Positions 1-24,667 of a stretch of 64,000 nucleotides of DNA are shown here, piece after piece. A program made the position numbers and the translations under genes. The stretch is from Chrysomallon squamiferum (Eukaryota > Mollusca > Gastropoda > Neomphalida > Peltospiridae), in NCBI GenBank assembly GCA_012295275.1, contig CM022667.1, positions 19,711,910 through 19,775,909 of the forward strand. Direction: 5' to 3'. The first letter of the stretch is position 1. Each line of letters starts with the position of its first letter. The notes below the pieces were generated by a model. It did no database searches and had not been told where the DNA came from. It saw only the letters and a list, made by a program, of their open reading frames with translations.

Positions 1-90
1 CTTAGTTTGACAGGACTCCAAAGAATTACTAATAATTTTTGTGAAACCCCATTTTTTTCTCTTATATAAATACATGTAAAGTTGACTTGC

Positions 91-3000
91 CTTCATCTCC
101 AGTGTGAGAGTCTTCATCCTTTATAGAAGACATGCTCTCTGGTGATGTTGGTGACCGGGCATCATCGATACTGGAGCTGTCACTACTTGAGGAAATGATT
201 TCCTTACGAAGCACCAGCTCAAGATCAGGGGATGCTGCCACATCAACTGGTGTTTTACCCTTCAAATTTAATTGCAGGGGATTAGCACCATGTTTGAGTA
301 ACAACTCAACAAGCTGAAAAATAATTTAGAAAACAACGTATATAATTACTGAAAAAAATCCAACATAGATTTATAGCTGATGTTAAAACATTTCTGTTTG
401 AGTAGTAGTTCATACTAAGAAGTATCAATTTAAATATACAAAATAACTACATCACTTCATTAAAACTATAAAACTATTTCAGTAATATATTAATTATTAT
501 CTGATATAATTTAATTTTTAACCATGCTTATTTAAAATTTTGTTTTTGGGAATCACAGATAATTAATAATGCATTCATTAAAAGTCATTTGTCATTTTGT
601 GAATGATTTATCTTAAACTTCTCAAGACAATAAGTACACTAAATCTATACAACTGTTCAATTATAAAGTACTATAATATTATAATAATATATAAAACAGT
701 GTAAATGAGTAACAGATTTATTAATTAATAGTTCAAATATATAACTCAATACCTTATGATGACCATTGACTGATGCATCATGCAGTGGTGTATCATTTTC
801 AAACCCTTGAACATTAACATTGGCTCCTGCCTTCATTAGCTGCTTAGCAACAGACAGCATTCCTCGGTTACAGGCCTCGTGCAAAGGTGTCCAACCTAAA
901 TAACGTGAATCATATTATGTAAAATATTTACAGTGTTGCTTCATGTAATAATACACAAGTTAAGAAAAGAGAAATGAAAACAAAAAATCAACTGCAATTT
1001 AATTAGTTATACAAAATTTTATTTCTTATAAATACATTATAAATCATAACTATTTTGAATATCCTAATCAATTTACTATAACATTCTGATTATGACATGG
1101 TTTCCTTCTTTTCTCAAAAACAAAACAAATCAAAACAAAAAATAAAATAAGTAATTATAAATTTTTAAATTTTAAAAAAAGTATATTTTAAATTAAAATT
1201 TTAGTTATGACAATTGCATTTCAAAATTCATGGCTTGAAGCTGAATCGTAACAAAGACATACCTGCATAATCTTTGACATTTACATTGGCCCCAGCCTTA
1301 ATAAGTTTCTTTGTCTGTTTTACATCTCTCCTTTTTGGCAGCCATATGAAGTGATGTTTCCCCCCGGTCATTCCTCTTATTTACTTTTTTGTCTCCTGGA
1401 GTTCTTTTGGCTGAAGATACAGGTGGGGGTGATGAAAGAGCCTTAGGTGATGCATCTACAACAGATCATTTAGGGAACTATAAGCTTACTTGAAAATCTT
1501 GAGAATAAATTTGAATAAACATAAAATTTTAATTACTTTTTAAAAATATATCAATTTGTTAAGATTTAAATAAAATAAAATAAAGTTTTTAAACATAATG
1601 GATATTCTATAATTTGTTTCTAAATAATCAATCAGATCCATTTCTTCTGTAAAGTTTTAACACTTACCTACAGACTATGTTTTTAGTTTCAAATAAAAAA
1701 AAATGAGCATGATAACAAAACTTTAGGAAGAAAAACGTGTTATAAAATAAAGAAAAAGATATAACCTCCTTGTGTATTGTCATCTGTCATTCTCATTAAC
1801 AGTGCCATCTGCTGACGTTCAGAAAGTGGCATTGTCATTCGCGAAATACTTCCAGGGGTGCGAGGAGCCAGGGGTTCGGGGGAACTATCAAGGGTTAAAC
1901 CTCTCTTTCTTTTTGGAGTTATCCTTTTATCTGAAATTGAAACAGCCACCATGTTTCAGTTTTCACTTTAAAACCGTATTTTATATTTGTTATAGTATTT
2001 GAATGAACAATAACTGACCTTTTGAATTCACTTTCTGTTTATAACATTAAAAAATATTTTAAATATACATTAAAAAATTCATGTTTTCTATTTAAAACAA
2101 TCACTATACTATTACTATTAGTTACACTGTACACAACATAACTTTTAACTAGTTTCAACAAGTTATTAAACTCTGCAAAACAGCACTATATATGATAGAT
2201 AGATAGATAGATATAGACAGACACACAGGGACACACATACCTATTAGATATTAACACTGTAAGAACATGCTTTGGGTTCTTTAGAAAGAAATATTTTAAA
2301 AAATAAATTTTTTTTTGTTAAGTACATTGTTACTAGGGATATAGGTTAAAAAAAATGAAACCCACTACTGCCATTTCATGAACTGTTCTGTCAGTAAGCA
2401 AGGGTTCTTTTAAAAATACTTTCTCACAGCTCAGGAAACACTCATGGACTTTGATAAATGATCAATAAGAATACATAAAACACACAAAATATTTTAATAA
2501 AATAACAAGAACCAACCATCGTCATCCTGTACACTTTCAGTAATAATAAGTTTTCTTTTCATTCCTTTACTTTCAGACTGTGGAGTTTTCACATGATGAA
2601 GCTTCTCCTGAAACAAATAACAGTTTTGTTCATCTGAGATCAGAACACACTAATCAGTATATATATTTTTGTTTTATTTTAAAAAAGAACAGTCTCACTA
2701 ACCAACTATTAAAATTAGTATCAATTACATTTGATATATTTGTTATTTCTCTTTTAGCAATATAGGATTTTTCATATTTGTAGAACCCAATAAAGAGGAA
2801 AGCACAATAATAACATTTCCTTTGATCACCAGTTATGGAACACTGGCTGGAACAGGAGATAATCTAGTAGATAGATACTAAATAGAAAAGACAAAGGCAA
2901 TGACTAAGCATATCTAAGGGAAGCACACTGTTCAATAAACTACAGTTTTTTTTGTGGGGTAAAATAAAAACCTAATCACAGGTTTACAAATGGATTATTT

Positions 3001-3669
3001 TCAACAGCTTTAAAGGATCTTTCTATATGGATTTCATTCTTATGTTTTTTTATAATTCCAGTTAACTAACTACACAATCAAGCAGATACTCAAATTGCCA
3101 CTCTTTCATTATGCTTTTAGTTAACTGATCTGTCAGATAAACCTTTTTGAAAACTGATACAAACTGAATGACACATTTCAGAACATCATATCTTACAAAG
3201 ATTAGTTAACAATAAAAAGACTACAGATAGTATATTCTTTCTAAAAAAAAGTAATAATAATAAATTAATTAATTAATTAAATTTAAAAAAAACCTAAATT
3301 TAAATTAAAAATCTTTCTTTTAAGATTTATTAATTTTATTTTTACTAATATTTTTCATTGGAAAACTGATTATCTTATTTGAAATTAAACAAAGACATTT
3401 ATTAGGGAAAAAAAAGTAAATAAATAAATAATAACAATAATAAAAAGAGATTTTTAAAAATTTATTAAAAATTTAAACAATCAATGTATTAATCAAAATA
3501 TACAATAACTCACCTTTCTAGGAGGTGATTTTTTCTCTGACATGTCTGGCATGCACAGTATCTTGTACCGTAGACCAGGCATGCAGAGTTCTTAGTCCTA
3601 CCATCAGGATCAAGTAGCCAGACAAGTGAAACAGTTCGCAAAAGCCAGCTTCCCATGCTTGATGTTCAT
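91..3669 (-). CDS. ANKRD11/12-like: ANKRD11/ANKRD12-like ankyrin repeat protein, N-terminal part (gene continues off the left edge)
   Basis: Exons read on the minus strand: 3669-3514 (contains the start), 2607-2517, 1930-1766, 1455-1263, 895-753, 313-91. Phases agree at every junction apart from one frameshift inside exon 1455-1263. The protein has a short basic N-terminus, the motif PLSERQQMALLMRMT typical of ANKRD11/12, the linker VNKRNDRGETSLH, then ankyrin repeats including GWTPLHEACNRG and NDTPLHDASVNGH, and an acidic serine-rich tail. Vertebrate ANKRD11/12 are large nuclear proteins that recruit histone deacetylases to nuclear receptor coactivators; only this conserved N-terminal third is visible. 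Three in-frame ATGs (3582, 3552, 3543) could start it; an in-frame stop lies just upstream of 3582, and uORFs precede it. Odd points: an extra base in an A run (1332-1336) breaks the first ankyrin repeat, and the last visible intron seems to use a GC donor at 90-89. Confidence 0.88.
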
Positions 3670-6600
3670 CTAAATTTGAAAAATAATAAAATAAATAAAT
3701 AGATAAATCAATAAGAAGATGAAGAAGAAGAAGAAGAAGAAGAAGAAGAAGAAGAAGAAAGAAAGAAGAAAAAAAAAAAAAAAAAAAAAAAAACAAAAAA
3801 AAAAAAAAAAACAAAAATAAAATAAACAAAAAATAACAAGATGATTCTAACAATAATGCTAAATGAACTTCTCTCACCCTAACTGCCTGCTGCTAATAAT
3901 ACTGAGGCAAAAAAACAAACAAACACTAAACATGCTAGAAGTTGATCTGTTCAAAAAAAAGTTAGTTAAGAAAAGGAAGAAATAATTAAAATTGTTCACT
4001 GTTATAATTACAGTTAATAATAACTGTGTAAGGTAACAAAGTTAGCTTTTCTCAATGTAATACTTATATCTGATAGTATTTTAGATGAATGCATAAAATG
4101 TAAAAAAAAAAAAAGATTTTGCAAATGCTTCTCAATTTGTCTTGGGGAAAAAAGAAGCACAAAAAAAATGGATTCATCAATCATTAAACTGTAATAACTT
4201 CAAAAGAGTGTACTCTGACAATGAAAATAAAACAGATGATACAAGTATAACCATTGGAATATTTCTGTAACAGAACATTTTTCACTGAGAATTTGCATTT
4301 CAGGTGTGATACAAATAGTAATTATTGATACAGAACTGATAAAGGGTTATAACAGAAACAGTGGACAGATTATTTAATTACCACACACACAGATACCCAT
4401 ATTTATATTTTTACAGGAGCTTGTGTTATTATTTTAAATACCTTTTTGCAAGAACTGATAATGAATGGATTTAAGTAGTACAGTGATAAACCCAAACTAA
4501 AATGATGATAATAAATCTGGCTGCAAAATAGAGTACATTTAATGTAAAAGTAAACACAGATTAGCAGACTGCTGGCAGGAGATAACTAAGACACAAGACA
4601 TATTTTAATCTATTTACACTGTTAATATATAATACATGCAGATGCACTGAGGAGTGCTTAAGTGATCTCATCATTAAAGCTCGAAGATTTCCTGTCACAT
4701 ACTTGCCATTCCAAGCTATAAACACAAAAATATAAAAATAAAATACGTTGTTTTTTAATTCTTTTTCTCTAAACTATGTGCACTGATTCAGCACTATATT
4801 TACCAGAATTCTGCATGATAAATCTCCTTTTTGCACTGGCATCATTAATGCTTTGCTTAAGGAAAGTTTAATTTAATAATAACTAACAAAAATGAAAATG
4901 AAAGATTTATAAGGTAACCACATTTTATCACTGAATTTACAAACTGAGGGGAATGAAAAAAGGAAAAAACCATTCTGTCCATTTCATGCTGGTTACCATG
5001 ACTAACTGAAATAATTAGAAAATATATAACAGCAATTAACGCCCCAATAAATTATTACATATTGATAACACTTCCTCATTCAAGTATTTCTCAGTTACAT
5101 TTATTTATAAATTCAAAGCCATTAGTGGCAGATACTTTCAGTTTGACCTATGTAACTCCAAATCTCACATGACTACATCTAAAATGTTATAGCCAAACCA
5201 AACAACAACAAAAACCATTAACTGATAAAAATGAGGTATTGCTACTTTCTTAAGACACATCTGTATGAAATGCACATACCTCAAATTTAATATACATGCA
5301 CATAAACTTATTTAGACATATATCTTCATGAAAAGTATATTCCATGGACTGATCTTAATGTGATATTTTAACTGTATATCCATTCAACTGATTAACAGGT
5401 CAGCATCACAGTTTAAAAAAAGAGGAAATAAAAAATTAATGCTAGTAAATACACAACTGTTACACTGATCAAATAGTATGAGTGAATCAGGTGTTTTTCA
5501 TTTACTTACTGGAAGAGTATTATTGACTTCTCAGAACAATACTCAAGACATGATTATTAGACAAACTGATATCAAAATAAATATGAATAATAATAAATAA
5601 TTTACAAACAAAAGTAATACTGTTTGAAAATATGTATTCTTTAAAATAACCAAAATGTTTATAAACTGTACATGCTACATTATTATGATTTTTATTTATA
5701 AGGATTGCAGCCGTATTTTCTCCAACTACAAAAATAAAATATATATATATATACATTTTTCTTTTTGTATGTCATTTTGTATTAAATGGCTGAACTGACC
5801 TCAACCTCCATTCCCATCCCTCCCAACCCAGAAAGAAAAAACAAACAAAACAATTATTCCTGACTTCCCTTGACTTTTCTGTGACCCCCACAAACCCTGT
5901 GAATTAATGTACATTCTATTGTGATAGCTAGAGAACCCATTATTCCACAGACTGGTATCAGTATTGATGTGCAGTTTGCATTAGTCATACACTTTTCTGT
6001 CAGGTACAAAACAATCTCAGTTAAGCTGGTCTATTTTTAGTCACTAACCCATTTTATAAACCCAGTTCAATAGGCCAGATGACCATGACATTGCTCTTGT
6101 TTTGTTTTTTCTCTCTCTATAATGGCTACTTTGTTATTTACCACTGTTAATGGTATCTGATCAGATAAAAAGGGTGTGGTCAAGAAAGAAAAAATGTCCA
6201 TGTACATGTTTAATTGCACGTTTCTGAAAATGAATCACTATTTTTAAAATTGTACTTGTAACTGTAAATGACATACATGTTTATAATATATAAATACTAA
6301 CCCAGAAGATTTATTACTTCCATAAAGAATGCTGAAACTTGAACCAGACTGGTTTTAGTCAGTTACTGTACTTTCCATTTATAAAATTAGTATGAAAATA
6401 TCATTTTACTATTATATAATATTACTGTTTGATGAAGACTGGTTTTAAATCAAAAGGAGATACCAGGCAAATGGCATAAAAAAAACCATTCCAAATGTTG
6501 TCAAAATAGCTCATTATACAGTGTTCTAAAAAATACTTTTAATGTTAAAAATAATAAAACATTACACACTAGGTTATAATCCTGATTTATTATTTGATGA

Positions 6601-9600
6601 AAATATAAACAAATAAATAAAATATACTAATACCTTTCTGTATACTAACATTTTATCTGGGATAATTGAATTGGCCAAATGGAAAATAAGAATAAATAAT
6701 AAATAATTAAAAAAGAAATGTCTGATGCAATATGCATATATTATCAAGAAACTGCTGTTTCTACAGATGTTCAGTAAATGTTCACAAATGTACTAATTTT
6801 ATCTATGCATATATAGATTACAAATTATCAACTCACATTATTTTGATATGTGTTTGTATACACACACACACACACACACAGAAAAACACATAACTCATCT
6901 GAAAAACAAGAAAATTGATGATATTTATAAAACGCTACATTAGTCAATTTAGTGGCTTGACACAGACAGCTGCTTCAAATCTGCTAAAAAGGAAAAGAAA
7001 AGAAAAGAAAGATAGCTCACGAATATCAGAAATACAACTGTCCATTACTGATTAAAAACAAATAACGATACCTACCTCTACAAACATCACCTGCTACCCA
7101 AGTTCTTCAATATACACATTTACAACATGAATGTTGATTACAAATTCAAGACGTTTCATAAAATCATTATCTACAGACGTTTGATGTGAATAGATTCAGA
7201 ACCATATCTACACATTCATGAAATATTTCTTTACAACATACATTCATTTAACTGGATAAGAACTTCAAAAGGTTTTTGAAAATTTATATATTTTTTAATA
7301 TGTTATTTTAACTATCATTCTTTTTAAAGACAGCTGCAACTAAACTGCATATCATTTTCCAGGTTGTGTTTTTATTACAAGTAAACATAATCTTATCAAT
7401 CCATGTCTTAAGCATCTAGTTCTAAGCCAGTGTGAAATTAAAAAGTATTTACTACAGTAAATAATTCCTTTAAAGTTCTTAATTTCTGTATGATATGATA
7501 ATGTTGATTACCATTAGATTTCCACTGATTACTGAAATACCTAAAAGTCAAACCCTGAAGACAAAAATCAGTTGAAGAATCTTAACAGCAGACAACCAAA
7601 TTTATAATCTTTTTTTTTATAAAATTTATAATCTGTTAATTAAACAGATGTGTTGTTTTCTGAGATCTATTACTTTATTTAGTGTAGTTTTACATTTATT
7701 TCAACAAATGTGTATTATTAAAGCTATCAATATATAGTGTGTATGTATGTATGTATGGACACACATTGAAATATTTATGGTAAGAGTTAATTGTTTTTGT
7801 TTCACTAAATTTTTTATTTGACACAATGATGACTGTTGAAAAATTACTGTTCTAGATAATGGGCTTAAAACAGTCTATCTTTAAGAGCCTGTTTTCATAA
7901 CTGAATTATTTGCTTCTTTTCTTAAGCTTTTGGCAAAAGTTCAATAACTCCAATTCACACACAAGTATGAATGCCTTTTACATTGTAGATATATTCCATG
8001 GATTTACGTACACACACCAGTGCCCTTGAGAGACAGAGATTGAATAAATATTGATTAACTGAAAATAGCAATGATTCATGATGTCTGTGCTGGAAAACAA
8101 AAAAAAATAAAAAAACACAAAAAAACACCACCATTATCATTGAAATATATATAACAAACATACCAAAAAACACTCACCAACCAATAAAAAATCTGTAACC
8201 ATGTTTATAGCTGTTGCATCATACTCCAGTAAAGTGCATGTATTTGTATATATATCAAATTCATTTCATTATCATACAAATAAAAATGTTAAGTTGACAG
8301 TTAAAAGAGTTATATACTGAGAATGATAATGAGAATGATATATTCACAAAATTGTTTTTGTCAAAACAAATAATCCACAAACATATGATTATACATATTT
8401 TTTAAATAATAATAATAAGAAAAAGAAGATAGTTTTTATAAGCCTAGGTTTGTGTTCTTGCTACTGTTTTATAATTCGATGCAAAAGTAGGCCCATATGT
8501 ATTTACCAGCCACGTCAAGATTTAGAATTAAATGATAAACAACATATCTTGACTAACAGTTGTTATGACCTATATATATACATTTGTAAGAAAACTGCAA
8601 CCTCATTTTGGGTCATGGTTAAGCAATGACCGGTATGTATCTGGTTCACCAGTATCACATAATGATAAGTTTAATGTAATATGAACGCTTTATAGATCAT
8701 ATATAATATTTTATCAAACATTTTTACCCCTTTAAAATTCAGTCTGTTAATTGAAATTATAAAACAAAACCAGAATTTGTAAGTTTTAACTAATGAACAA
8801 AATGTATCATAGATGTATATAATACAAATTCAAATAGAATAGTAAATGTTAAATAATACTTTAAAAAAGAAGAAAATATACCAATAAAAACCATCATAGA
8901 TACATAAAATAGCATTTTCTGATATGTCAGATTAATAACACGTGCTTGTAAGAAAAACAAAAATACATATTTACATATACTATATAAATAGTGCCTTTAC
9001 ATCCTTTTTTTTAAATTTTACATGAATAACTTTAAAATGTTTGAACTAATGAACCAAAGTTAAATTCAATTAAACATTTCAAATAAAGTTGACATTTAAT
9101 TAGGACTTAAAAGCTTATCACAACTGCATTTTTTAAATGTGCACACATTGGTACATGTATTTGCCTGGAAACTCTAGTCATTCCTTTATGCTTTTCACAT
9201 TTTCCTCAATCCCCTTGTATCCTCAGTTAACAATTTGTTTATTCATGCCTTCCCCTCCCCTCATACACATAAAAAGGAATTGAACATCCAGTATAAATAT
9301 AATTTGCCTGATATATTAATTTCTCTGTAATACTAATCTCATTATGAAAACCTACTTAAAATCCAAGTTCAACATCAATAATCATTCATTTTTTAAACAA
9401 AAGGTTTGCCTTTGATGTAAATTTGCAATCAGTACCAGAATATTATTTTTTACATTGAGCATTTAGAATATGATAAAGTTTAATTTATTATTAAATACTT
9501 CAATTAAAGGTGTAGAAGAAAAATATTTATTTAAATGTAGAAGTCTTATTATATATATTTTTTTAAATGATAAAATCAGGGCTTATAATTCCAGTTTAAA

Positions 9601-10666
9601 TCAAGATATTTGGGAAAATAAAAGTTTAAATAATTGCAATATTGAAATTTTAGATATTTTAGTGTGTTGTTTCCAAAGTATAAATTATGCCTGTGGAACA
9701 TTCTAGAACATTTGTACTTGTATCATGGATTTTATTACATATGTATATTATAAACTATTTGTAATATGTCGGTATATTCATGTTTAAATTCAGTAATGAA
9801 AGTCTTCTGCAAGGTTTCATATCAGTATTTCAGAAGAAAAAAAACAATCGTGACAATGACTAGCCGATACATATGTATTGTCATGTGACAATTGACATTT
9901 AAAAAAATAAAAAATAAAATGTCCACCATAAATAAAAATAAAAATATATATTGCTACTGCATAAAACCGAAATGAAATAATAACAAACCATTAAAAAATC
10001 TCTGCTCCTTTGTTTTTATGACAATGACCTGTCATAATTAAACGTTCCATTCCACGATGACACAAAGGGAATGTTGTGATAACAAAATGAACTGGAAAGG
10101 ATTTGCAAAACTGATTGTCTTATTAAAGAAACTCTTTTTCACTTTTAAATTTAACTTTCTGTCTATAAAATGTTTGTTTTCTGTTAATTATTTTGTATAG
10201 TAGATTACAGGAATATGTGGGAAACGGTTCAGATTAGTGGCAGTGAAATGATCGTGGGAACAGTACGACGACACCAGACGTGTATATCCTGTCTTGGGGA
10301 AAAGACGCCATTATGTGACTAAATGTTAATATATAAGCCCACAATGTAGAAATGTTTAAAATATTGTTAAAAGTTAATATTGAAATTTATTCCTGATTTC
10401 ATTAATTATTACTTTTACATAATAAATGATAAATATATAAAGTACGAAAACAAAGGCAATGTTTGTAGTAGCTTTTCTTTATATATGCATGGGATGATCT
10501 GCTATGGTAAACAAACTTGTGAGTGTATTAGATAGAAAAATGTTCTAAATTTAATTATACAATTTTCGCATATTATAGAATAATCATTGCTGAAACGGTT
10601 GAGATGGTTTTTATGGCTGCAGGTACTATACGTTAGAAATTATTATGAGTCAAACAGAGGTACTCA
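3670..10666 (-). other. Long 5' intron of the ANKRD11/12-like gene
   Basis: About 7 kb without a recognisable coding exon. It separates the first coding exon (acceptor just above 3669) from a probable noncoding first exon whose donor, minus-strand GAAG|GTGAGT, lies at 10,666. Contents are AT-rich intron sequence, a GAA run with poly-A at 3717-3810, CA repeats near 6862-6880, short GTAT repeats near 7741-7756 and many A/T homopolymers. The open frames here are low-complexity or lack splice and conservation support. Confidence 0.6.
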
Positions 10667-10880
10667 CCTTCGAAGGACACACTTCTTTCACTTTACGCGG
10701 GTTAAAACGTATTTTTGATTGGTTAGCCAGACCCATCAAAACCGACTTCCTTTGCGATTTGTTAAACTCGATTTGATTGCTCTAGTTGGTAAACACTAAC
10801 ACGAGAAACGTGATGTTGGATGTTTAACATTTTTCGTCAGAACTTCTGATTTTTCACATTATGTGTACCTAGCAGTTAAC
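10667..10880. promoter_or_regulatory. Probable bidirectional promoter and divergent noncoding first exons of the ANKRD11/12-like gene and SPG7
   Basis: A minus-strand donor (CTTCGAAG|GTGAGT) sits at 10,666 and a plus-strand donor (GTTAAC|GTAAGT) near 10,879. Each is the right sense and position to end a noncoding first exon of the ANKRD11/12-like gene on the left and SPG7 on the right. The sequence between is less AT-rich than its surroundings, with several CG dinucleotides. No TATA box was recognised. The arrangement is inferred from splice signals; transcription starts are not visible. Confidence 0.5.
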
Positions 10881-11823
10881 GTAAGTAAACAAGTGTCATC
10901 ACTTTACTCCAGTAATGATATCTAAATCATGTTATAGGTAATTTGCTATGTTCTAACTTTGGAAAAATAGTTAACATCGTTTTGATTTTTGCCCTTGAAA
11001 ATAATCTCTTGCAAAAGACCAGAATTGTCTTGTGAAATAATAGTAGTCAGTCATACTTTAAGAATCAACAAAACTGTCAGTAGCACAATATTTACCGATT
11101 TAATATATAATCACTTTTTACAAGACAGACACATCTATTATTATCTAAACAAATGGTTTTTCTATTCTCAGCTTGAGTTTCAGATCAGACATCTGACAGA
11201 TTTAGTCAAACTCACCGTCAGAACATTTAGCCTTGGAACAATACATTACGTCTGTCACTGCATACACTTTATTATAAAATAGAAATGGTGGACAGTTTAA
11301 AGAATTAAGTTTAATTTGTTCCCTAATTATAGAAATGAATTAGATACAAACACACTTACTAATGGACACTTGTTAGATAACAAATGATCACAGAGAAAAC
11401 TGACCACCATGCAAATATCTGACAGTGATAGCGAGTATGATATTTTAATTTTTTTTGTAGCATGCTTAATATTACATTAAGTAAATGTTTTATAATGTAG
11501 TCATATCCTCTTTATAAGATTCATTTTTAAAAATTTCAAATCAATGCACTAAAATCTTCAGATGAATAAAACTTGGGATTTGTTTTAGGTAGTAATATTC
11601 ATCTTAATGAATTCATATACTGATTACAGATTAGTCTAATAAAAACAAAACTTGAAACAATTGTTTTAATTTCTTAAAATGAATGTTTTTTAGAAAATGT
11701 AGGCATATAATCTATTAATAAAGTTTAAAATAATTTATTTAATTTTTTCACAGCTTTAAAAGCAAATATGATTAATTATTTCCTGACACTTTTATTTTAT
11801 TTTATTTTATTTTATTTTTTTCA

Positions 11824-11861
11824 GATATTGATAGAGATTAAATGCTTTGTGTTTTGGAAAC
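11824..11861 (+). other. SPG7 5' leader before the start codon
   Basis: The acceptor TTTTTTTCAG ends at 11,823 and the leader runs to the ATG at 11,862. It contains an upstream ATG at 11,842 that opens a nine-codon frame ending across the real start, so it could lower initiation. Splicing from the noncoding exon ending near 10,879 is inferred. Confidence 0.5.
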
Positions 11862-21958
<10,097 letters not shown>

Positions 21959-23477
21959 TTGTTTATTATGAGATGATAGCAGCAGGTGATTGTCTGTGTG
22001 GAAAGAAATCGTATAAAGAATCATGAAGACTGCTGCTAAGTTCATTTTCTTGTTTTCATGGAGTTATTGTTTTTACAAATAATGTTTTCAATTTGTGCCG
22101 TTCTAAGTCTATTGTTACGAAAACTGTTTGATGCAAAATGGTATAAATGTATTTCCAGACAATTTGTGCATTTCTTTGTTTTGGAATTAAAAAACTCTGA
22201 GAAGATTTGAAAGTATTTTATATACTGTCCATTGGAAATTCATTTGCACAAAAATCTTATATGTACCAACGTTTGTTATAATTTGTTTCCTTTCTTTTCT
22301 TATTGATTTTAAATGTTTTGTGTTTTATTTTATTTTGTTGTTTAATGAAAATGACGGGACTAATGAATATAAAACAGTGCTATAATTTTTTAATCTCTGC
22401 CAATTAGTTCTGAATGTTTCATGATAACTGATTATCTTAATTTATTTCCACTTTATAACAGAAGCAGTGTTAATGCTAAATTGAAAATATTGTATATTTG
22501 AAGAAAAAATTAAAATATTTTATTTAACCTCATTATTTGATATTTTCATGTTTTGTAATGCAATTTACAACAGCAGTTGTAAAAACAAGTAATGTTTCGG
22601 TTTAACAATGGGCATTCTTCTTTATCCAACTTAGGAAGCAAGGAAAGGAAAAATTATTCATTTATTTTTTGCAAAGAAATACACTTTGCTTACTACTCAT
22701 AAGTTCATTGGTTGCTTAACCATATATCAAGGAAATAATAGAGAAAATTTTCCATACACTGTAAAATAAATTTGATTCTTTAGAGAAGAAACTTGCCTCG
22801 GTTTGTATCAGTGTTACTACAGTATGTTCTGTATTTTGGTGGAATGTCCCCTTAAATGTTAAGAAATTTTAAGTTATTTAACAAAAAAGATACACACATA
22901 TCTATATGTCAAAACACAAATTAAAACAAATTTAAATAAGTACTATAAAACAGTTTTTATTGCAACAGTGAACATTTTAAAACAACTGAATTATTTAAAA
23001 TCAAGATTTGCAATATGCAGTTTAAATAATTCACATATTATTTTCTATATTATGCTATAACAGAAATTGAAATAATCTATTATAAAAAGGAAAAAATCAG
23101 TGCATACAACTAATTTTGTTTCTTTACTTGGTTTTAATTTCAACTTAAAAACAAGAAAACATATTTATTTTTCAATTATTATTATTATTATTATTTTAAT
23201 TCAGTCTTATTTCATTTATTTATTTTTAATCTGCATACGACAAATTGTTTCCTTGTTAATCAGATTAATCCTATATTTAAAGAATCAGACATTTCACAAG
23301 TATTTGCAAGTAATAATAATGAAAAACCAACAGTGATAATAGTAATTATGAATTTCATAACAGTCGAATATAAAACTTTCTCATGAAGAATTGAAATAAA
23401 CAATACAGACAAATAAGGAATATGAAAAACAAAATGAAAAAAAAAAGATGATATTTAATCAAAATAATAATTAACAT

Positions 23478-23533
<56 letters not shown>

Positions 23534-23959
23534 AAGAAACAAAAAAAAATATAATAATAAATAAAATTTAACATAAACCATGAAGAAACAAGAAAATTGG
23601 TAAATACGTTAAATAAACAAGAAAAAAGTAAATAGAAAAGAATAATTACTAAAAATAAAGATAAAAATGCATACAAAGGATCAAGAAGAATAAGTAGTTT
23701 GAAAAAATATTAAATGATAAATGAATGAAAAAAATGTGCTATACATAAACACAAGTTTAAGTTACATCATACTGAAGAAAATTATCATTATTATGTTGTA
23801 GAAGTGAAATAATCCCCATTTGTTACTATAAAACACTAGTACCAGGTTATTTTTTTTATGACAAATGGTACTTTTGTTTTGGGTGTTTTTTTCGCATTTT
23901 AGTACCCAATTTCATGAACCTCTCCAACCCAAACCAATGTATATGTATGTATGTATGTA

Positions 23960-24013
<54 letters not shown>

Positions 24014-24536
24014 CATATTCAAACTGCTGGGGTTCATCATAGGCACATATTTCTAAAAAGTGACAGAAAGAAATTAGCCTTTTTTACATGCTTCAAAAGA
24101 AATATTTTCTAAAATAATTATTACGTTTTTAATTCGTATTTTTTCGTACTTGCACATTATAAAGGATATATGAAAAGAATGGAATTTCTCTCTCTCATTT
24201 CTAGTGTTTGATTCTAAAAATATGTATTTCAAATTTGGGATCTCTAGCGCAAATAGATTTAAGACAGAACATTCACAAACATTTAGAGAAGCACAAAAAA
24301 CGAAATGTGAGCAAACAGCAAATAAAGATTTATAACTACATTTCCACATATTGTAACTGTTGGGGTGATGTTCTGTATAATTAGTATGATAACTGTGTGT
24401 ATGTATTTCCTTCTAAAAAAAAACCTGAATCATTTATCTTAAAAATTTCTTTTCTATAAACATTATTGTTACATTATGCATAGTGCAAAAAGTCAGTTCT
24501 TGTTTGTCCTTGAAACTTATAATAATATATTTACGT
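21959..24536. other. Intergenic region right of SPG7
   Basis: This holds the SPG7 3' UTR with a possible ATTAAA poly-A signal near 22,183, followed by AT-rich sequence. Two long AT dinucleotide arrays (about 23,478-23,529 and 23,966-24,010) are present. The reading frames are low-complexity and I see no conserved coding segment or RNA gene. Confidence 0.6.
23478..23529. repeat. AT dinucleotide microsatellite
   Basis: About 26 AT units without interruption; a second TA array lies at about 23,966-24,010. Both are in the SPG7-MULE intergenic region. Confidence 0.9.
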
Positions 24537-24667
24537 TTAAAATTCACCAGCTGCATATGCAGGTTCACCTTCAGCTGCAGCAAGCTGAATCCTTTTCAGT
24601 GTCTTATTTCTCTTTGTCTTTTTTGGAGTATGGCAGATTTCCCTTCCATCATATGGATTCGTTCAGA
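24537..24667 (-). other. Short possible coding fragment of unknown origin
   Basis: A minus-strand open stretch of about 43 codons ends with TAA near 24,537 and contains LKRIQLAAAEGEPAYAAGEF. It has less biased composition than the surrounding AT-rich DNA and lies on the same strand as, and downstream of, the transposase relic. I do not recognise the family. It may be a terminal fragment of the mobile element or chance. Confidence 0.2.

Noticed and set aside
3518-3877. Minus-strand 119-codon frame rich in Phe and Leu
   Set aside because: It is the translation of GAA and poly-A repeats running into the first coding exon in the wrong frame.
11002-11282. Plus-strand 97-codon frame in the first SPG7 intron
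   Set aside because: AT-rich, no homology recognised, no acceptor or donor in phase.
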